This document shows positions 1 to 9,209 of a stretch of DNA of 64,000 bases, piece after piece. Source of the stretch: Gammaproteobacteria bacterium (GTDB lineage: Bacteria; Pseudomonadota; Gammaproteobacteria; Steroidobacterales; Steroidobacteraceae); NCBI GenBank assembly GCA_025359565.1, contig JANYFY010000009.1, positions 248,001 to 312,000 on the forward strand, read 5' to 3'. Under the pieces are notes generated by a model. It searched no databases. It had not been told where the DNA came from and saw only the letters and a list, made by a program, of their open reading frames with translations. Each line of letters begins with the position of its first letter. Within the stretch, counting starts at the first letter, position 1. The position numbers were made by a program, and so were the translations under genes.

Positions 1-116
1 GCATGTTAGTTCATTTATTGGCACTCGTCGCCTCGCCGCCTGCTGGGGTTGATACTTTGGAAGACTTACAGCGCGTGCGTGAATTCGTGGCGAAGCGTTC
101 TTTGGCGCGTATTTAA
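1..116 (+). CDS. kdsB: 3' end of probable KdsB (CMP-KDO synthetase)
   Basis: Only the last ~37 codons lie in the window. The frame ends with GVDTLEDLQRVREF, which matches the GVDT-x-EDL-x-RV tail of 3-deoxy-manno-octulosonate cytidylyltransferase, the enzyme that activates KDO for lipopolysaccharide core synthesis. In Pseudomonas and related bacteria kdsB lies close upstream of rne, as it would here. The identification rests on a short tail motif plus context, so it is moderate. The TAA stop shares one base with the ATG of the next gene (TAATG), which implies translational coupling. Confidence 0.55.
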   Translation, partial: MLVHLLALVASPPAGVDTLEDLQRVREFVAKRSLARI

Positions 117-901
117 TGCCATTTACGATTTCTCATGTCGCGGTTGCGTTGCCGTTCGCACGTAAGCTTTCCCAGTGGCGAATACTGTCGGCTTCCGTCA
201 TTGGCACCATGCTGCCAGATTTTAGTTATCTATTGCCATGGCACTTGGTGCGGTCCGAAACTCATAGTGCGGCCGCGCTGTTAACTTTTTGTCTTCCGAT
301 GGGCCTTGCAAGTTACTGGATTTTTCAGCGAGTAATTAGAGCTCCGCTACTCGAGTTATTACCAGACGAAACCTACACACGTTGGTGCAGGCCGCCAGAT
401 CTCGGACGTTTGCGCCAGTGGGGATTTGCGGTGTGTGGTCTGCTAGGCGGTGCTGTCAGCCACTTAATTTGGGATGGATTTACTCACGAAGGGGCCCGCG
501 GAGTGCGAATGTTTCCAGCACTGGATGATCCGCTGCTCGATGTGGGTGGTCATCAATTGCTCGGTTTCAAGCTCATGCAGCAAGCGAGTTCATTGTTAGG
601 CTTGGTCGTGGTGTTATGGCTTTTATGGCGCACACTACGGACTGCAATTACCTTGCAGCATACTGGCGCAATGAAACGATTACTCGGTGAGCGCGAACGG
701 CGTGCTTGGATAGGGGCGTATTCGATCACCACGATAGGATTGGGTGTCGCGTGGATGTGGTCAATGCGCTTTTGGGGATATCACAGCCACCACTTTGGAG
801 CCGCCAATGATTTAGCGATCAGTGGCCTACGGGGTTTGGCGAGCTCGCTAGTGGCTATCAGTTTATGCTTGCAAATCCGTCTGCGTGCAGCGCCATCATA
901 G
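116..901 (+). CDS. DUF4184 family membrane protein
   Basis: A 261-residue polytopic membrane protein of unknown function. The N-terminus (MPFTISHVAVALPF followed by IGTMLPDFSYLL) is the signature of the DUF4184 family, whose members keep a conserved His near the start and an Asp after the first helix. Several hydrophobic stretches are visible (near residues 22-40, 60-80, 100-118, 150-170, 200-215 and 238-255). The start overlaps the stop of the upstream gene. The gene converges with rne, leaving about 30 bases between their 3' ends. No substrate or reaction can be inferred. Confidence 0.75.
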   Translation: MPFTISHVAVALPFARKLSQWRILSASVIGTMLPDFSYLLPWHLVRSETHSAAALLTFCLPMGLASYWIFQRVIRAPLLELLPDETYTRWCRPPDLGRLRQWGFAVCGLLGGAVSHLIWDGFTHEGARGVRMFPALDDPLLDVGGHQLLGFKLMQQASSLLGLVVVLWLLWRTLRTAITLQHTGAMKRLLGERERRAWIGAYSITTIGLGVAWMWSMRFWGYHSHHFGAANDLAISGLRGLASSLVAISLCLQIRLRAAPS

Positions 902-930
902 CGCTGCACGCAAAGCTTCTAGAGTTGCCG

Positions 931-3402
931 TTAATGCTCGTCCGGTCCGTTACGCGTAACCGGGCTGGGCGTGGATGACCAGACGACATATTTATCATTG
1001 TCGTTGCTGGTACCGGCGCTTGGCACGCTAGCCTCTCGCGGTGCGGGTGCGGGTGCGGGTGCGGGTGCGGCTGCGGCGGGTGCCGGTGCGACGGGCGCGC
1101 TGTCGGTAAAATGAGCTGCCTGGGCTACAGAGGGTGTTGCTGTCCCTTGCGCGGGTGACGCTACTGGGTCGCGCGGCCCGTCGGAGCCTGTGTTACCCGC
1201 TGTGCTACTCGCAGTGCCGCTATTGGGCTCACCACTATCGCTTCGGCCACGCCCGCGGCCACGCCGTCGTCGGCTACGGCCACTACCACTGCCACTGCGC
1301 TCACTACCCTGTTCATTGCGAGGGCCCTCAGGGCGCGGTGGTTGATCCGGGCGCGGTGGTTGATCCGGGCGCTGTGGTTGATCGGGGCGGGGCGGTTGAG
1401 CGTCGCGCGGCGGTGCGTCACTCCGGGACGCATCATTACGCGGCGCAGGTTCATTGCGGCGGGCACTGACATCAGTACGATTATCACTGCGCGGGCGGTC
1501 TCGGCGTGGCTCGTCGCGTCGGGGTTCGCGGGGTCCTTCGCCGCGGGGGTTACGGTTTCGATCGCGGTCTCGATTGCGGTCAGTGCCGCCGCTTCGATAC
1601 CGATCATGGCGCACGTCACGATGTTGACGTTCGCGCGGCGTAGGGCTGCTAGCTGTGGGTTTAGGGTCCGCCGATATTGCGGAATCGCCGCCGAATAAAT
1701 ATCGCCACAGACGCACTAATACACCTGCCTGCGGGGCAACCGGAGCGATCGATGCAGCGATGGGGATCGGCATTGGGATAATCGGCGCTGAGGCCACCGG
1801 CAAAATACTCGGTACGACGGGGGCTTCGGCTTGAGGTTTCTTATCGCGACTACCGATATTGGAATCGTCAACGGTGGGTTGATCCGCGAGTTGATAACTT
1901 GGAGTCGCGCTATCGTTTAGTTCTTTTTCGTCATCACGAATGCGTCGTAGTGAATACGCCGGCGTTTGCATGTGTGGGTTGGGAACTATGACCAAGGATA
2001 CTTTATCGCGCGCTTCTATTTGATTTAACCAATCGCGTTTCTCGTTGATCAGGTAAGTTGCAATGTCCACAGGTACCTGAGCGATGACCCTACCCGTGCG
2101 CTCTTTACGCGCTTCCTCGCCTATGAGGCGCAGTAACGCCAGTGACATCGATTCGATACCACGAATCGTACCCATGCCGTTGCAGCGCGGACAATTCAAA
2201 TGGGTTGTTTCACTTAAAGCAGGACGTAAACGCTGTCGCGACAATTCGAGCAAACCAAAGCGTGATAACCGTCCCAGTTGTATACGGGCACGATCCATTT
2301 TGACCGAATCACGCAACATGTCTTCGACCGCGCGTTGATTGGAAGTATTTTCCATGTCGATGAAATCAATGACGATGAGGCCGCCAATATCACGCAGGCG
2401 CAGTTGCCGAGCGATTTCTTCGGCAGCCTCAAGATTGGTATTGCGTGCAGTCGCTTCAATGTCTCCACCGCGGGTGCTGCGTGCCGAGTTAATATCTATC
2501 GAGACCAAAGCTTCCGTGTGATCAATAACTAAACTGCCGCCGGACGGCAAATTTACTTTATGCGAGTAAGCCGATTCAATTTGGCTTTCAATTTGATAGC
2601 GGGTGAATAACGGCACTGGATCTTGGTACAGTTTTAATTTGCGCTGCGCATCGGGCGGCATAAAGCGCTGCATGTATTCCAGAGCTTTCTGAAAAGCCTC
2701 GGGTTGATCGATGAGACATTCACCAACATCATCCGAAAAATAGTCACGTAAGCCCCGGGTTACCGCATCACTTTCTTGAAAAATCAAGAATGGCGCCGAT
2801 CTGCCGTCGTTAGCTTTGACGATAGCGTCCCAGGCGCTCGTCAGGTTATTAAGGTCCCATTGCAGTTCCTCGGTCGTGCGTCCAACGCCGGCGGTGCGAA
2901 CTATGGCACCCATGCTGTCGGGAATTTGCAGGCCGTTCATCGCTTCGCGCATTTGGTCTCGCTCTTCGCCTTCTATGCGACGCGAAACTCCACCGGAGCG
3001 AGGATTATTCGGCATTAAAACTAAGAAACGACCCGCTAAACTAATAAACGTCGTAAGTGCCGCACCCTTGTTGCCACGCTCTTCCTTTTCGACCTGCACG
3101 ATTAGTTCTTGGCCTTCCTGCAACATATCCTTAATGTTGGGCCTTCCGCCGGAGCTCGCGGGTGAGCGAAAATACTCCTTAGCGACTTCTTTTAACGGTA
3201 AGAAGCCGTGGCGCTGTGCGCCATATTCTACGAATGCCGCTTCGAGACTGGGCTCGACGCGAGTAACACGACCTTTATAAATATTTGATTTTTTTTGTTC
3301 CCGAGAGGGTATCTCAATAGATAAGTCGTACAGGGTTTGACCATCGACGAGAGCGACTCGCAATTCTTCTTCTTGAATTGCGTTGACGAGCATTCTTTTC
3401 AT
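931..3402 (-). CDS. rne: Ribonuclease E
   Basis: Essential endoribonuclease for mRNA turnover and rRNA/tRNA processing, and scaffold of the degradosome. The first ~510 residues are the conserved catalytic half: an S1 domain near residues 35-120, the DNase-like acidic residues around [10 protein letters not shown] and VIDFIDM, and the zinc-link motif CPRCNGMG near residue 405. The remaining ~300 residues are disordered: Arg-rich stretches suited to RNA binding, four tandem PPRPDQ-type units, an Ala-Pro run and a final [12 protein letters not shown] peptide. I place the start at the ATG giving MKRMLVNA, the family's usual beginning, with GGGG just upstream; a TTG three codons earlier is possible. 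The tail is divergent and probably binds degradosome partners (inference). Confidence 0.97.
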   Translation of the reverse strand: MKRMLVNAIQEEELRVALVDGQTLYDLSIEIPSREQKKSNIYKGRVTRVEPSLEAAFVEYGAQRHGFLPLKEVAKEYFRSPASSGGRPNIKDMLQEGQELIVQVEKEERGNKGAALTTFISLAGRFLVLMPNNPRSGGVSRRIEGEERDQMREAMNGLQIPDSMGAIVRTAGVGRTTEELQWDLNNLTSAWDAIVKANDGRSAPFLIFQESDAVTRGLRDYFSDDVGECLIDQPEAFQKALEYMQRFMPPDAQRKLKLYQDPVPLFTRYQIESQIESAYSHKVNLPSGGSLVIDHTEALVSIDINSARSTRGGDIEATARNTNLEAAEEIARQLRLRDIGGLIVIDFIDMENTSNQRAVEDMLRDSVKMDRARIQLGRLSRFGLLELSRQRLRPALSETTHLNCPRCNGMGTIRGIESMSLALLRLIGEEARKERTGRVIAQVPVDIATYLINEKRDWLNQIEARDKVSLVIVPNPHMQTPAYSLRRIRDDEKELNDSATPSYQLADQPTVDDSNIGSRDKKPQAEAPVVPSILPVASAPIIPMPIPIAASIAPVAPQAGVLVRLWRYLFGGDSAISADPKPTASSPTPRERQHRDVRHDRYRSGGTDRNRDRDRNRNPRGEGPREPRRDEPRRDRPRSDNRTDVSARRNEPAPRNDASRSDAPPRDAQPPRPDQPQRPDQPPRPDQPPRPEGPRNEQGSERSGSGSGRSRRRRGRGRGRSDSGEPNSGTASSTAGNTGSDGPRDPVASPAQGTATPSVAQAAHFTDSAPVAPAPAAAAPAPAPAPAPREASVPSAGTSNDNDKYVVWSSTPSPVTRNGPDEH
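1039..1070. repeat. Hexanucleotide (GCGGGT)n tract inside rne
   Basis: About five tandem copies of a GGTGCG/GCGGGT hexamer lie in the rne tail and are read on the minus strand as alternating Ala-Pro. Because the unit is two codons long, copy-number change keeps the frame. Similar hexamer tracts occur in gspD and rarA. Confidence 0.9.
1331..1402. repeat. 18-bp tandem repeat inside rne
   Basis: Four 18-bp units lie head to tail. The first two are identical (begin GGGCGCGGTGGTTGATCC), the third differs at two bases and the fourth is degenerate. On the minus strand they encode a six-residue P-R-P-D-Q-P type repeat in the disordered RNase E tail. Confidence 0.9.
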
Positions 3403-3861
3403 GTGCCCCAACTAATGTGGTAGAGGCCGAGGAGAGCTGGAGAATAGAAGCCAGGACCGCGATCAAAATAGTGGTATTGAATAGGGGTACGCCGAGCGCG
3501 AAAACCGCGACCTGCGTCCAATCTAACCAATTCTGCCAAAATATATACGGCAAGCCTAAGGCCTTGTTCTCGGTTAACCGCTTGTTAAAACACCGGAGCT
3601 CTTTTAAGGCTCACTTGCATCTGTCTCATCGGCCGAGCGATGGTCTGGAATTCCAGATCCAACTAATATGTAGCCCCCCAAACCAAAGGGGAGTCACGGA
3701 AAACCGGTGTCTATAGCGTCAGTTCAATTAAAGGGCGTAAACCCATTAAATGGTTCAGCGCACGACACGGTTTTAGGACATTATCACGCCAGCCCTTCAG
3801 GGTCAATGTAATCAATGCCTTAGAAGGCTGGCCAGGCGTATCAATTAGGTGAAGAGTTTTA
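3403..3861. promoter_or_regulatory. Divergent rne/rluC intergenic region
   Basis: A 459-base stretch with no convincing gene, separating divergently transcribed rne and rluC. It must hold both promoters and probably a long rne leader; in E. coli the rne leader is about 360 nt and mediates autoregulation. A perfect 14-bp palindrome (TCTGGAATTCCAGA) lies at 3644-3657, and an AAGGCCTT palindrome at about 3559. The rluC start is preceded by an AGGTGAAG ribosome-binding site. I could not fix either transcription start. Confidence 0.5.
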
Positions 3862-4923
3862 ATGAACAGTGAAATAGAAGAGCCGGTGTATTTGCACATA
3901 CCGAAAAGTCCAGTCGAATTACGCAAAATAACGGGCGACGAAGCCGGGCAACGTGTTGATAATTTTCTGATGCGGCATTTTAAAACCGTGCCCCGCAGCC
4001 GCGTTTATCGTTTATTACGCAAAGGCGAAGTACGTGTCAATCGCAAGAAAGTTGCGGCAGAGTATCGCATCGCGGAGGGGGATGAAGTACGCCTACCGCC
4101 CGTTCGAATTGAGGCGAGCGATGCGCCGGGTCAGCCTTCGATGAGTTTGATTGAACTCATTGAACGTGCGGTTATTTTTCAAGATAAGCATTTGTTAGTG
4201 ATCGACAAACCGGCGGGGGTCGCAGTGCACGGGGGGAGTGGTTTAAGCTACGGAGTCATAGAGGCACTAAGAGCTTCCCGACCGCGTGAAACATTGGAAC
4301 TCGTCCATCGGCTAGATCGCGACACCAGTGGGTGTTTGCTCATTACGCGAGATCGCGCAACCCTGGTGGCTTTGCATGCGCTCATTCGCGAGGGAGGTTT
4401 GCATAAAACCTATCTGGCATTAGTGGCCGGAAGTTGGCAGCTGGGCACCAAACGGATCGATGCGCCGTTGAGTACGGAGAATCGGCAACACGGATCCAGG
4501 CATGTGCGGGTCGCTTCTGCGGGAAAAAACTCAGTCAGTATATTCAAGCCGGTGCAATTCTTCGGCTCGTTGGCGACCCTAATGGAAGTGGACATACCGA
4601 CGGGCCGTACGCATCAAATTCGTGTACACGCGGAGTTTGCCGGACATCCCTTGCTGGGCGATGATAAATACGGTGATCGTGAGCGTAATGCCGAGCTTAA
4701 GCACATGGGCCTAAAACGTACTTTTTTGCATGCCCAATCGGTTGCTTTTGAATGGCCGGCATCGCTAGTGCCGTTTCATGTAAGCGCGCCGTTACCAGTA
4801 GAGTTGGTGGCGGTATTGGATACGCTAACCCCTCAAAAGCGCAAGGTAGCAAAGGGTGGAACGGTGCGTAAGACATCTGCGGTGCTCAAGGCGCGCGCGG
4901 TACGTAAAGAAACCAAATTTTAG
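3862..4923 (+). CDS. rluC: 23S rRNA pseudouridine synthase RluC
   Basis: Converts uridines 955, 2504 and 2580 (E. coli numbering) of 23S rRNA to pseudouridine. An S4 RNA-binding domain occupies about residues 20-85 (GQRVDNFLMRHF through VRVNRKKV), followed by the RluA-type catalytic domain. Its active-site motif HRLDRDTSG contains the nucleophilic Asp, and GRTHQIRVH is the second family motif. The 353-residue length is somewhat long because of a basic C-terminal tail. Position divergent from rne is the usual gammaproteobacterial arrangement. The stop overlaps the convergent maf stop by four bases. Confidence 0.95.
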   Translation: MNSEIEEPVYLHIPKSPVELRKITGDEAGQRVDNFLMRHFKTVPRSRVYRLLRKGEVRVNRKKVAAEYRIAEGDEVRLPPVRIEASDAPGQPSMSLIELIERAVIFQDKHLLVIDKPAGVAVHGGSGLSYGVIEALRASRPRETLELVHRLDRDTSGCLLITRDRATLVALHALIREGGLHKTYLALVAGSWQLGTKRIDAPLSTENRQHGSRHVRVASAGKNSVSIFKPVQFFGSLATLMEVDIPTGRTHQIRVHAEFAGHPLLGDDKYGDRERNAELKHMGLKRTFLHAQSVAFEWPASLVPFHVSAPLPVELVAVLDTLTPQKRKVAKGGTVRKTSAVLKARAVRKETKF

Positions 4924-5510
4924 GGTAAGGAATAACCTACTGTGCGAAGTAGTGAACTTAGTTTTATTAAAGGTAATCCGATCAATGCCCAGGGATCTTC
5001 GCTGGTAATGGATTCACACAAGGTGATCCCTAAGCCTTCGCTCTTAAAGCCGCCCGCACAGTCGAGTGGTGATTCTTGTTGCACGTAGCGCTGGATCGAT
5101 GCCTCATCCAAACTTCTGAATTTAACCTGGGTAGTATCGAGAAATTCGAATACCTGAGCTTCTCGTTGGCGGGCTAGTGTGACTGCGGTTAAAAACTTCA
5201 GGGTCCGTCCGGAGGCCGCCAAAAGCTGGGCATGACAGCGTGCGATCGTCCCCGGTTTTCCCATGATCAGTTCAGGCTCAATGTCAGGCAAAACAGCGAT
5301 TTGGTCCGATCCGATAACCCAAGCATTGCTGTAACGATGTGCCACAGCAAGGGCTTTTTCGCGCGCTAACCGGCTTACCAAAGCCACGGCACGCTCATTT
5401 GGACCTGGCTGCTCGTCGATGCCGGGAGCTATGCAGGAAAAATCAAGCCCCAAACGACCGAGCAGTTCACGCCGATAGCGCGAGGTCGAGGCCAAAATGA
5501 GTTCGGGCAC
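4920..5510 (-). CDS. maf: Maf-like nucleotide pyrophosphatase (YceF type)
   Basis: Maf/Ham1-superfamily pyrophosphatase that hydrolyses non-canonical nucleoside triphosphates. The N-terminal LILASTSRYRRELL is the Maf signature, and the conserved acidic residue in VIGSDQIAV is the catalytic base. Position beside rpmF and plsX points to the YceF subgroup, which prefers 7-methyl-GTP in E. coli; the substrate here is inferred from family and context. The 196-residue length is normal. It is read divergently from the rpmF operon. Confidence 0.92.
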   Translation of the reverse strand: MPELILASTSRYRRELLGRLGLDFSCIAPGIDEQPGPNERAVALVSRLAREKALAVAHRYSNAWVIGSDQIAVLPDIEPELIMGKPGTIARCHAQLLAASGRTLKFLTAVTLARQREAQVFEFLDTTQVKFRSLDEASIQRYVQQESPLDCAGGFKSEGLGITLCESITSEDPWALIGLPLIKLSSLLRTVGYSLP

Positions 5511-5544
5511 GATATTGATAGCAGCTGGGCTTCGTATTGGTATT

Positions 5545-5573
5545 TTGACAGGGGTTAGACGCGGCCCTATTAT
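5545..5573 (+). promoter_or_regulatory. Sigma-70 promoter for rpmF-plsX-fabH
   Basis: A perfect -35 box TTGACA is followed after exactly 17 bases by TATTAT, a five-of-six match to the -10 consensus. Predicted transcription starts near base 5580, giving a leader of about 90 nt before rpmF. It is the best consensus promoter I found in the window. Confidence 0.75.
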
Positions 5574-5672
5574 ACGCGCCCCTTAGGCTGTGGGCTCGCC
5601 AAAATGTGGGCCGGGCGATGTGCCAGCACGTTTTTGGGAATTGTTAAAGACATTCGATAGGATATAACGACT

Positions 5673-5876
5673 ATGGCAGTTCAGAAAAGTAGAAAAACCC
5701 CCTCGAAGCGCGGCATGCATCGCTCGCACTCAGCGTTGGCTGCACCCGCCATTTCGATTGATTCTAAGAGTGGTGAAATACATTCTCGTCATCGTATCTC
5801 ACGAGATGGGTTTTATCGTGGCAAAAAAGTATTACAGACAAAAGCGGATGCCGCGGCGGCTGCAGCTGAAGAGTAG
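5673..5876 (+). CDS. rpmF: 50S ribosomal protein L32
   Basis: A 67-residue basic protein of the large ribosomal subunit. [19 protein letters not shown] is the canonical L32 opening and [14 protein letters not shown] the canonical end, followed by an Ala-rich tail. It lacks the zinc-binding cysteines, as is usual in Gammaproteobacteria. It starts the operon with plsX and fabH. The DUF177 gene (yceD), which normally sits immediately upstream of rpmF, is missing from this position. Confidence 0.97.
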   Translation: MAVQKSRKTPSKRGMHRSHSALAAPAISIDSKSGEIHSRHRISRDGFYRGKKVLQTKADAAAAAAEE

Positions 5877-5921
5877 GTTAGAACTGCATACCGGCGATTT
5901 TCTCGCCGCCTCGTAACTCTG

Positions 5922-6938
5922 GTGTCCGTGCCACTCCATATTGCCATTGACGCCATGAGTGGCGATCGAGGTCCGTCTGTGTGCGTCCCGGCGGCTATTG
6001 CTGCTGCTCAGGAATATTCAGATGTTCGGTTCACTTTAATTGGGCGCAGCACAGATTTGCAACGCGAGCTTGGGCGCAATGCACTAGCACCCGCTAATAT
6101 TTTCTGTTTACACGCCGCCGATGTGGTGGAAATGACCGATGAGCCGCGCGATGCGCTTCGCCGTAAAAAAGATTCGTCGATGCGTCGCGCTTTAGATCTG
6201 GTTAAATTGGGAGCGGCGCATGCCTGTGTCAGTGCTGGTAACACCGGTGCACTGATGGCAACAGCGCATTTTGTCTTGAAAATGCTGCCCGGGGTAGAGC
6301 GTCCAGCCATTGTTTCACTTATTCCGTCGCGCGGTGGCCACACCTATATGCTCGACTTAGGCGCGAACGCAACGTGCACCCCCGATCAACTTTGCCAGTT
6401 TGCGATTATGGGAGCGGTTTTGGCGGCGGATATGGACGGTGCACATGAAAATCCGCGTGTGGGCTTGCTGAATATTGGTGAAGAGGAAATGAAGGGCAAC
6501 GATGCGGTACGAGCCGCACATTTGTTAATAGCCGCGAGCGGACTTAATTACATTGGTTTTGTTGAAGGTCATGATATTTTTTCGGATAAAGTCGATGTTG
6601 TGGTGACCGATGGGTTTACCGGAAATGTGGCGTTAAAAACTATGGAAGGAGTTGCGCGCCTTATTACGGACGCGTTGCGCGAAGAGTTTACTCGAAGTAC
6701 GGTGCGAAAATTAGGAGCCATTGCCGCCCGGCCGGCATTGCAAGCGCTGCGTACGCGGCTCGATCCGAGACGCTACAATGGTGCGACCATGGTAGGATTA
6801 AATGGCATCGTAATTAAGAGTCACGGTAGCGCGGATCTGTTTGGTTTTCAGCGCGCCATCGAGGTTGCTGTATTGGAAGCGCGCAATGATGTGCCTCAAC
6901 GGATTGCGGCGCGGCTTGGCGTTCCGTTCGGAGTTTGA
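5922..6938 (+). CDS. plsX: Phosphate acyltransferase PlsX
   Basis: Makes acyl-phosphate from acyl-ACP for the PlsY step of phospholipid synthesis, at the cytoplasmic face of the membrane. The family opening IAIDAMSGDRGP is present, as are the conserved SAGNTGALMA and ADGFTGN-type motifs (here VTDGFTGNVALK). The 338-residue length is typical. The start is GTG; a second GTG two codons later could also serve. It follows rpmF by 45 bases and precedes fabH by 10, consistent with one operon. Confidence 0.96.
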   Translation: MSVPLHIAIDAMSGDRGPSVCVPAAIAAAQEYSDVRFTLIGRSTDLQRELGRNALAPANIFCLHAADVVEMTDEPRDALRRKKDSSMRRALDLVKLGAAHACVSAGNTGALMATAHFVLKMLPGVERPAIVSLIPSRGGHTYMLDLGANATCTPDQLCQFAIMGAVLAADMDGAHENPRVGLLNIGEEEMKGNDAVRAAHLLIAASGLNYIGFVEGHDIFSDKVDVVVTDGFTGNVALKTMEGVARLITDALREEFTRSTVRKLGAIAARPALQALRTRLDPRRYNGATMVGLNGIVIKSHGSADLFGFQRAIEVAVLEARNDVPQRIAARLGVPFGV

Positions 6939-6948
6939 AGGATCCTAA

Positions 6949-7914
6949 ATGTATTCAAAGATAGCCGGTACTGGCAGCTATTTGCCCGAAAAAATTCTCA
7001 CTAATGCGGATATTGCTAAATTCGTAGATACCAGTGATGAATGGATCAAGACTCGAACTGGAATTTCGCAGCGACATATTGCCGCCGAAGACGAAACTAC
7101 TACCGATTTGGCTGAGGCGGCAGCGCGTAGTGCAATGGCCGATGCCGGGGTAGAGCCTAAGGATATTGATTTAATTTGTGTAGGTACTGCTACACCAGAT
7201 TTTTTGTTTCCCAATGTGGGTACGTTATTACAAGAACGGCTCGGTATACACGGTTGTCCAGCTTTTAGCGTGGAGGCTGCTTGCAGCGGATTTATCTACG
7301 CTTTGAGCATGGCAGATAAATTTGTACGTTTGGGTGAGGCTAAATGTGCACTTGTGGTGGGCGCTGATACGCTTTCAAAAATGGTCGATTGGAAAGATCG
7401 CGCGACTTGTGTTTTATTTGCGGATGGTGCTGGCGCAGTTGTTTTAAAAGCGGCGACTGAACCTGGCATTATGAGTACTCGCTTGCATGCTGATGGACGC
7501 TATAAAGATTTGCTTTTGTATAATGATGGCGTGTCTAAAGGCTTTAAAAAAGTGCGTGACGGAACGGCCGCGGTGCAAATGAAGGGTAGTGAGGTTTATA
7601 AGTTCGCCGTTAACACATTGGGTCAATTAGTAACGGAAACGTTGAGTGCTAATAATATAAGCCAGGCTGAAATTGATTGGTTGATTCCACACCAGGCGAA
7701 TATTCGTATTATAGAGGCTATTGCTAAACGCATTGATATGCCTATGGACCGCGTCATTGTGACCATTGCGGGTCATGGCAACACGTCGGCAGCGTCGGTA
7801 CCGTTGGCGCTTGATGCAGGTATTAAGGATGGGCGTATTAGGCGCGGCCAGCTGCTTTTGCTGGAGGCATTTGGCGGTGGGTTTACTTGGGGGTCGGCAC
7901 TCATTCGTTACTAG
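6949..7914 (+). CDS. fabH: 3-oxoacyl-ACP synthase III (FabH)
   Basis: Condenses acetyl-CoA with malonyl-ACP to start fatty-acid elongation. The catalytic triad is visible: Cys in EAACSGFIYAL (about residue 112), His in IPHQANIRI and Asn in GHGNTSAAS. Length is normal at 321 residues. A strong hairpin follows about 35 bases after the stop, so fabD, fabG and acpP, which follow fabH in many relatives, are not in this operon. Confidence 0.97.
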   Translation: MYSKIAGTGSYLPEKILTNADIAKFVDTSDEWIKTRTGISQRHIAAEDETTTDLAEAAARSAMADAGVEPKDIDLICVGTATPDFLFPNVGTLLQERLGIHGCPAFSVEAACSGFIYALSMADKFVRLGEAKCALVVGADTLSKMVDWKDRATCVLFADGAGAVVLKAATEPGIMSTRLHADGRYKDLLLYNDGVSKGFKKVRDGTAAVQMKGSEVYKFAVNTLGQLVTETLSANNISQAEIDWLIPHQANIRIIEAIAKRIDMPMDRVIVTIAGHGNTSAASVPLALDAGIKDGRIRRGQLLLLEAFGGGFTWGSALIRY

Positions 7915-7950
7915 TAAGTTACCAGTTCAGTCGCATATTGTGCCCACAAA

Positions 7951-7978
7951 AAAGCGCCGCGGGAATCCGCGGCGCTTT
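7951..7978. terminator. Bidirectional terminator between fabH and the lipoprotein gene
   Basis: Perfect 12-bp inverted repeat AAAGCGCCGCGG / CCGCGGCGCTTT around a GAAT loop. It has A-rich sequence on its left and so can act in either direction between the convergent genes. Confidence 0.85.
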
Positions 7979-8025
7979 AAGCAAAGTTAAGCATCGAGCT
8001 TAACAGCGCGTTAATGAAATAACGC

Positions 8026-8343
8026 TTACTTGGAGACAGACTTCTTGAACATGCGATCAATTTTCTCATTGATCGCTTCGATTGCCGTCTGATTCGACTG
8101 CGAAGCGGAGAGAGCTTGGTTAGCAGTGCTTTGGGCGCTGGAAGCGGCCGAAGAGGCGCTGGCAGCGGCGCTGCTAGCAGCGGTAGCGTCGCTTTGAGCT
8201 TTCGCCGTATCACCGGTCAATTTGCTGATTTGCGACTTTATGCCGTCGATGTCAGCCTGGAGCGGCTTCAGGTTATTGCAACCGGAGAACGCTACTAAGC
8301 AAGCAGCGGCAGCAGCGACTTTAAGTGTCGTTGTCAATGTCAT
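8026..8343 (-). CDS. Lpp/OprI-type alanine-zipper outer-membrane lipoprotein
   Basis: A 105-residue lipoprotein precursor. The signal peptide ends in a lipobox VAFSGC, with lipidation expected at Cys 21. The mature part is an Ala/Ser-rich helical repeat (roughly residues 45-85) like the alanine zipper of OprI/Lpp, which forms trimers on the outer membrane. The protein ends in Lys, the residue Lpp uses to link to peptidoglycan; such a link here is inferred. GGGG precedes the ATG. It is divergent from lexA and shares a terminator with fabH. Confidence 0.85.
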   Translation of the reverse strand: MTLTTTLKVAAAAACLVAFSGCNNLKPLQADIDGIKSQISKLTGDTAKAQSDATAASSAAASASSAASSAQSTANQALSASQSNQTAIEAINEKIDRMFKKSVSK

Positions 8344-8526
8344 AAAAATATACCCCTAGGTTATAAACTCATTCGTTTTGCAAAACTTTAAGTGCCGCGA
8401 CTTATGAGACTCCTTGCGAGGGCAGACCCACTTGCGTTGCAGCACAGTTGTACATAAAGCCAAATTTATGGGCTAATTGCAACTAAAAAGCGCTTTTGTC
8501 GGTACTTTGCGACGGTTATAGGGGGC

Positions 8527-8559
8527 TTGCGGGCTAGAGCAACCTGTATATAATGCCAG
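8527..8559 (+). promoter_or_regulatory. lexA promoter with overlapping LexA box 1
   Basis: TTGCGG (-35) and a perfect TATAAT (-10, 8549-8554) are separated by 16 bases. The -10 lies inside a CTG-N10-CAG palindrome at 8544-8559, the LexA (SOS) operator consensus of Gammaproteobacteria. LexA bound here would block RNA polymerase directly. Confidence 0.85.
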
Positions 8560-8562
8560 TAA

Positions 8563-8578
8563 CTGGTTACATATACAG
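8563..8578 (+). promoter_or_regulatory. LexA box 2
   Basis: A second CTG-N10-CAG operator with an AT-rich centre (GTTACATATA), ending 7 bases before the lexA ATG and 3 bases after box 1. Tandem boxes before lexA are known from E. coli and give tight autoregulation. Confidence 0.85.
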
Positions 8579-8585
8579 GTGATGC

Positions 8586-9209
8586 ATGTCGGATCTAACT
8601 CCTCGTCAAACGCAGATTCTAAGGCTTATACAAGACACTATCTCTGAAAGGGGTATGCCACCTACGCGAGCGGAAATTGCTCGTAATCTAGGTTTTAAGT
8701 CACCCAATGCAGCAGAGGAGCATTTGCGGGCGCTGCAACGTAAAGGTGTGATCGATTTAATCCCGGGAGCCTCGCGCGGTATCCAACTCAAAGATATTTT
8801 GCGTGAACAATTGGGTTTGCCACTCATTGGACGGGTTGCTGCCGGACGTCCTATTTTATCTGAGGAACATATTGAAACCCGCTACCAGATCGATCCGCAT
8901 TTATTTCAACCACAACCACATTACCTCCTAAAAGTGCAGGGTATGAGTATGAAAAATGCTGGTATTTTGCATGGCGATCTGGTTGCCGTGCACCGCACTC
9001 CCGAAGTCCGTAATCGTCAAATTGTCGTCGCGCGCTTGGAGAATGAGGTGACCGTTAAACGCTACCGACAAGAAGGCACGATTGTTTGGTTATTACCTGA
9101 AAACGCAGATTTCGAACCTATTCGTGTTGATCTCAAGGCACAGCCTATGATGATTGAGGGAGTAGTAGTAGGGGTATTACGTCGCGGTAAAGATGTGGAT
9201 GCCGCGTGA
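8586..9209 (+). CDS. lexA: SOS repressor LexA
   Basis: Represses the DNA-damage regulon and self-cleaves when RecA is activated. The winged helix-turn-helix occupies residues 1-70 ([35 protein letters not shown]). The cleavage site is the Ala-Gly in VAAGRP. The catalytic Ser is in GMSMKNAGI and the Lys in VTVKRYR. Length (207) is typical. Two LexA boxes precede it, and imuA, imuB and dnaE2 follow with overlapping or near-touching ends, so LexA here directly controls the mutagenesis genes. Confidence 0.97.
   Translation: MSDLTPRQTQILRLIQDTISERGMPPTRAEIARNLGFKSPNAAEEHLRALQRKGVIDLIPGASRGIQLKDILREQLGLPLIGRVAAGRPILSEEHIETRYQIDPHLFQPQPHYLLKVQGMSMKNAGILHGDLVAVHRTPEVRNRQIVVARLENEVTVKRYRQEGTIVWLLPENADFEPIRVDLKAQPMMIEGVVVGVLRRGKDVDAA

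Noticed and set aside
1134-1698. Long open frames opposite the rne tail
   Set aside because: They are by-products of the GC-rich repeats encoding the disordered RNase E tail; no family similarity and no ribosome site.
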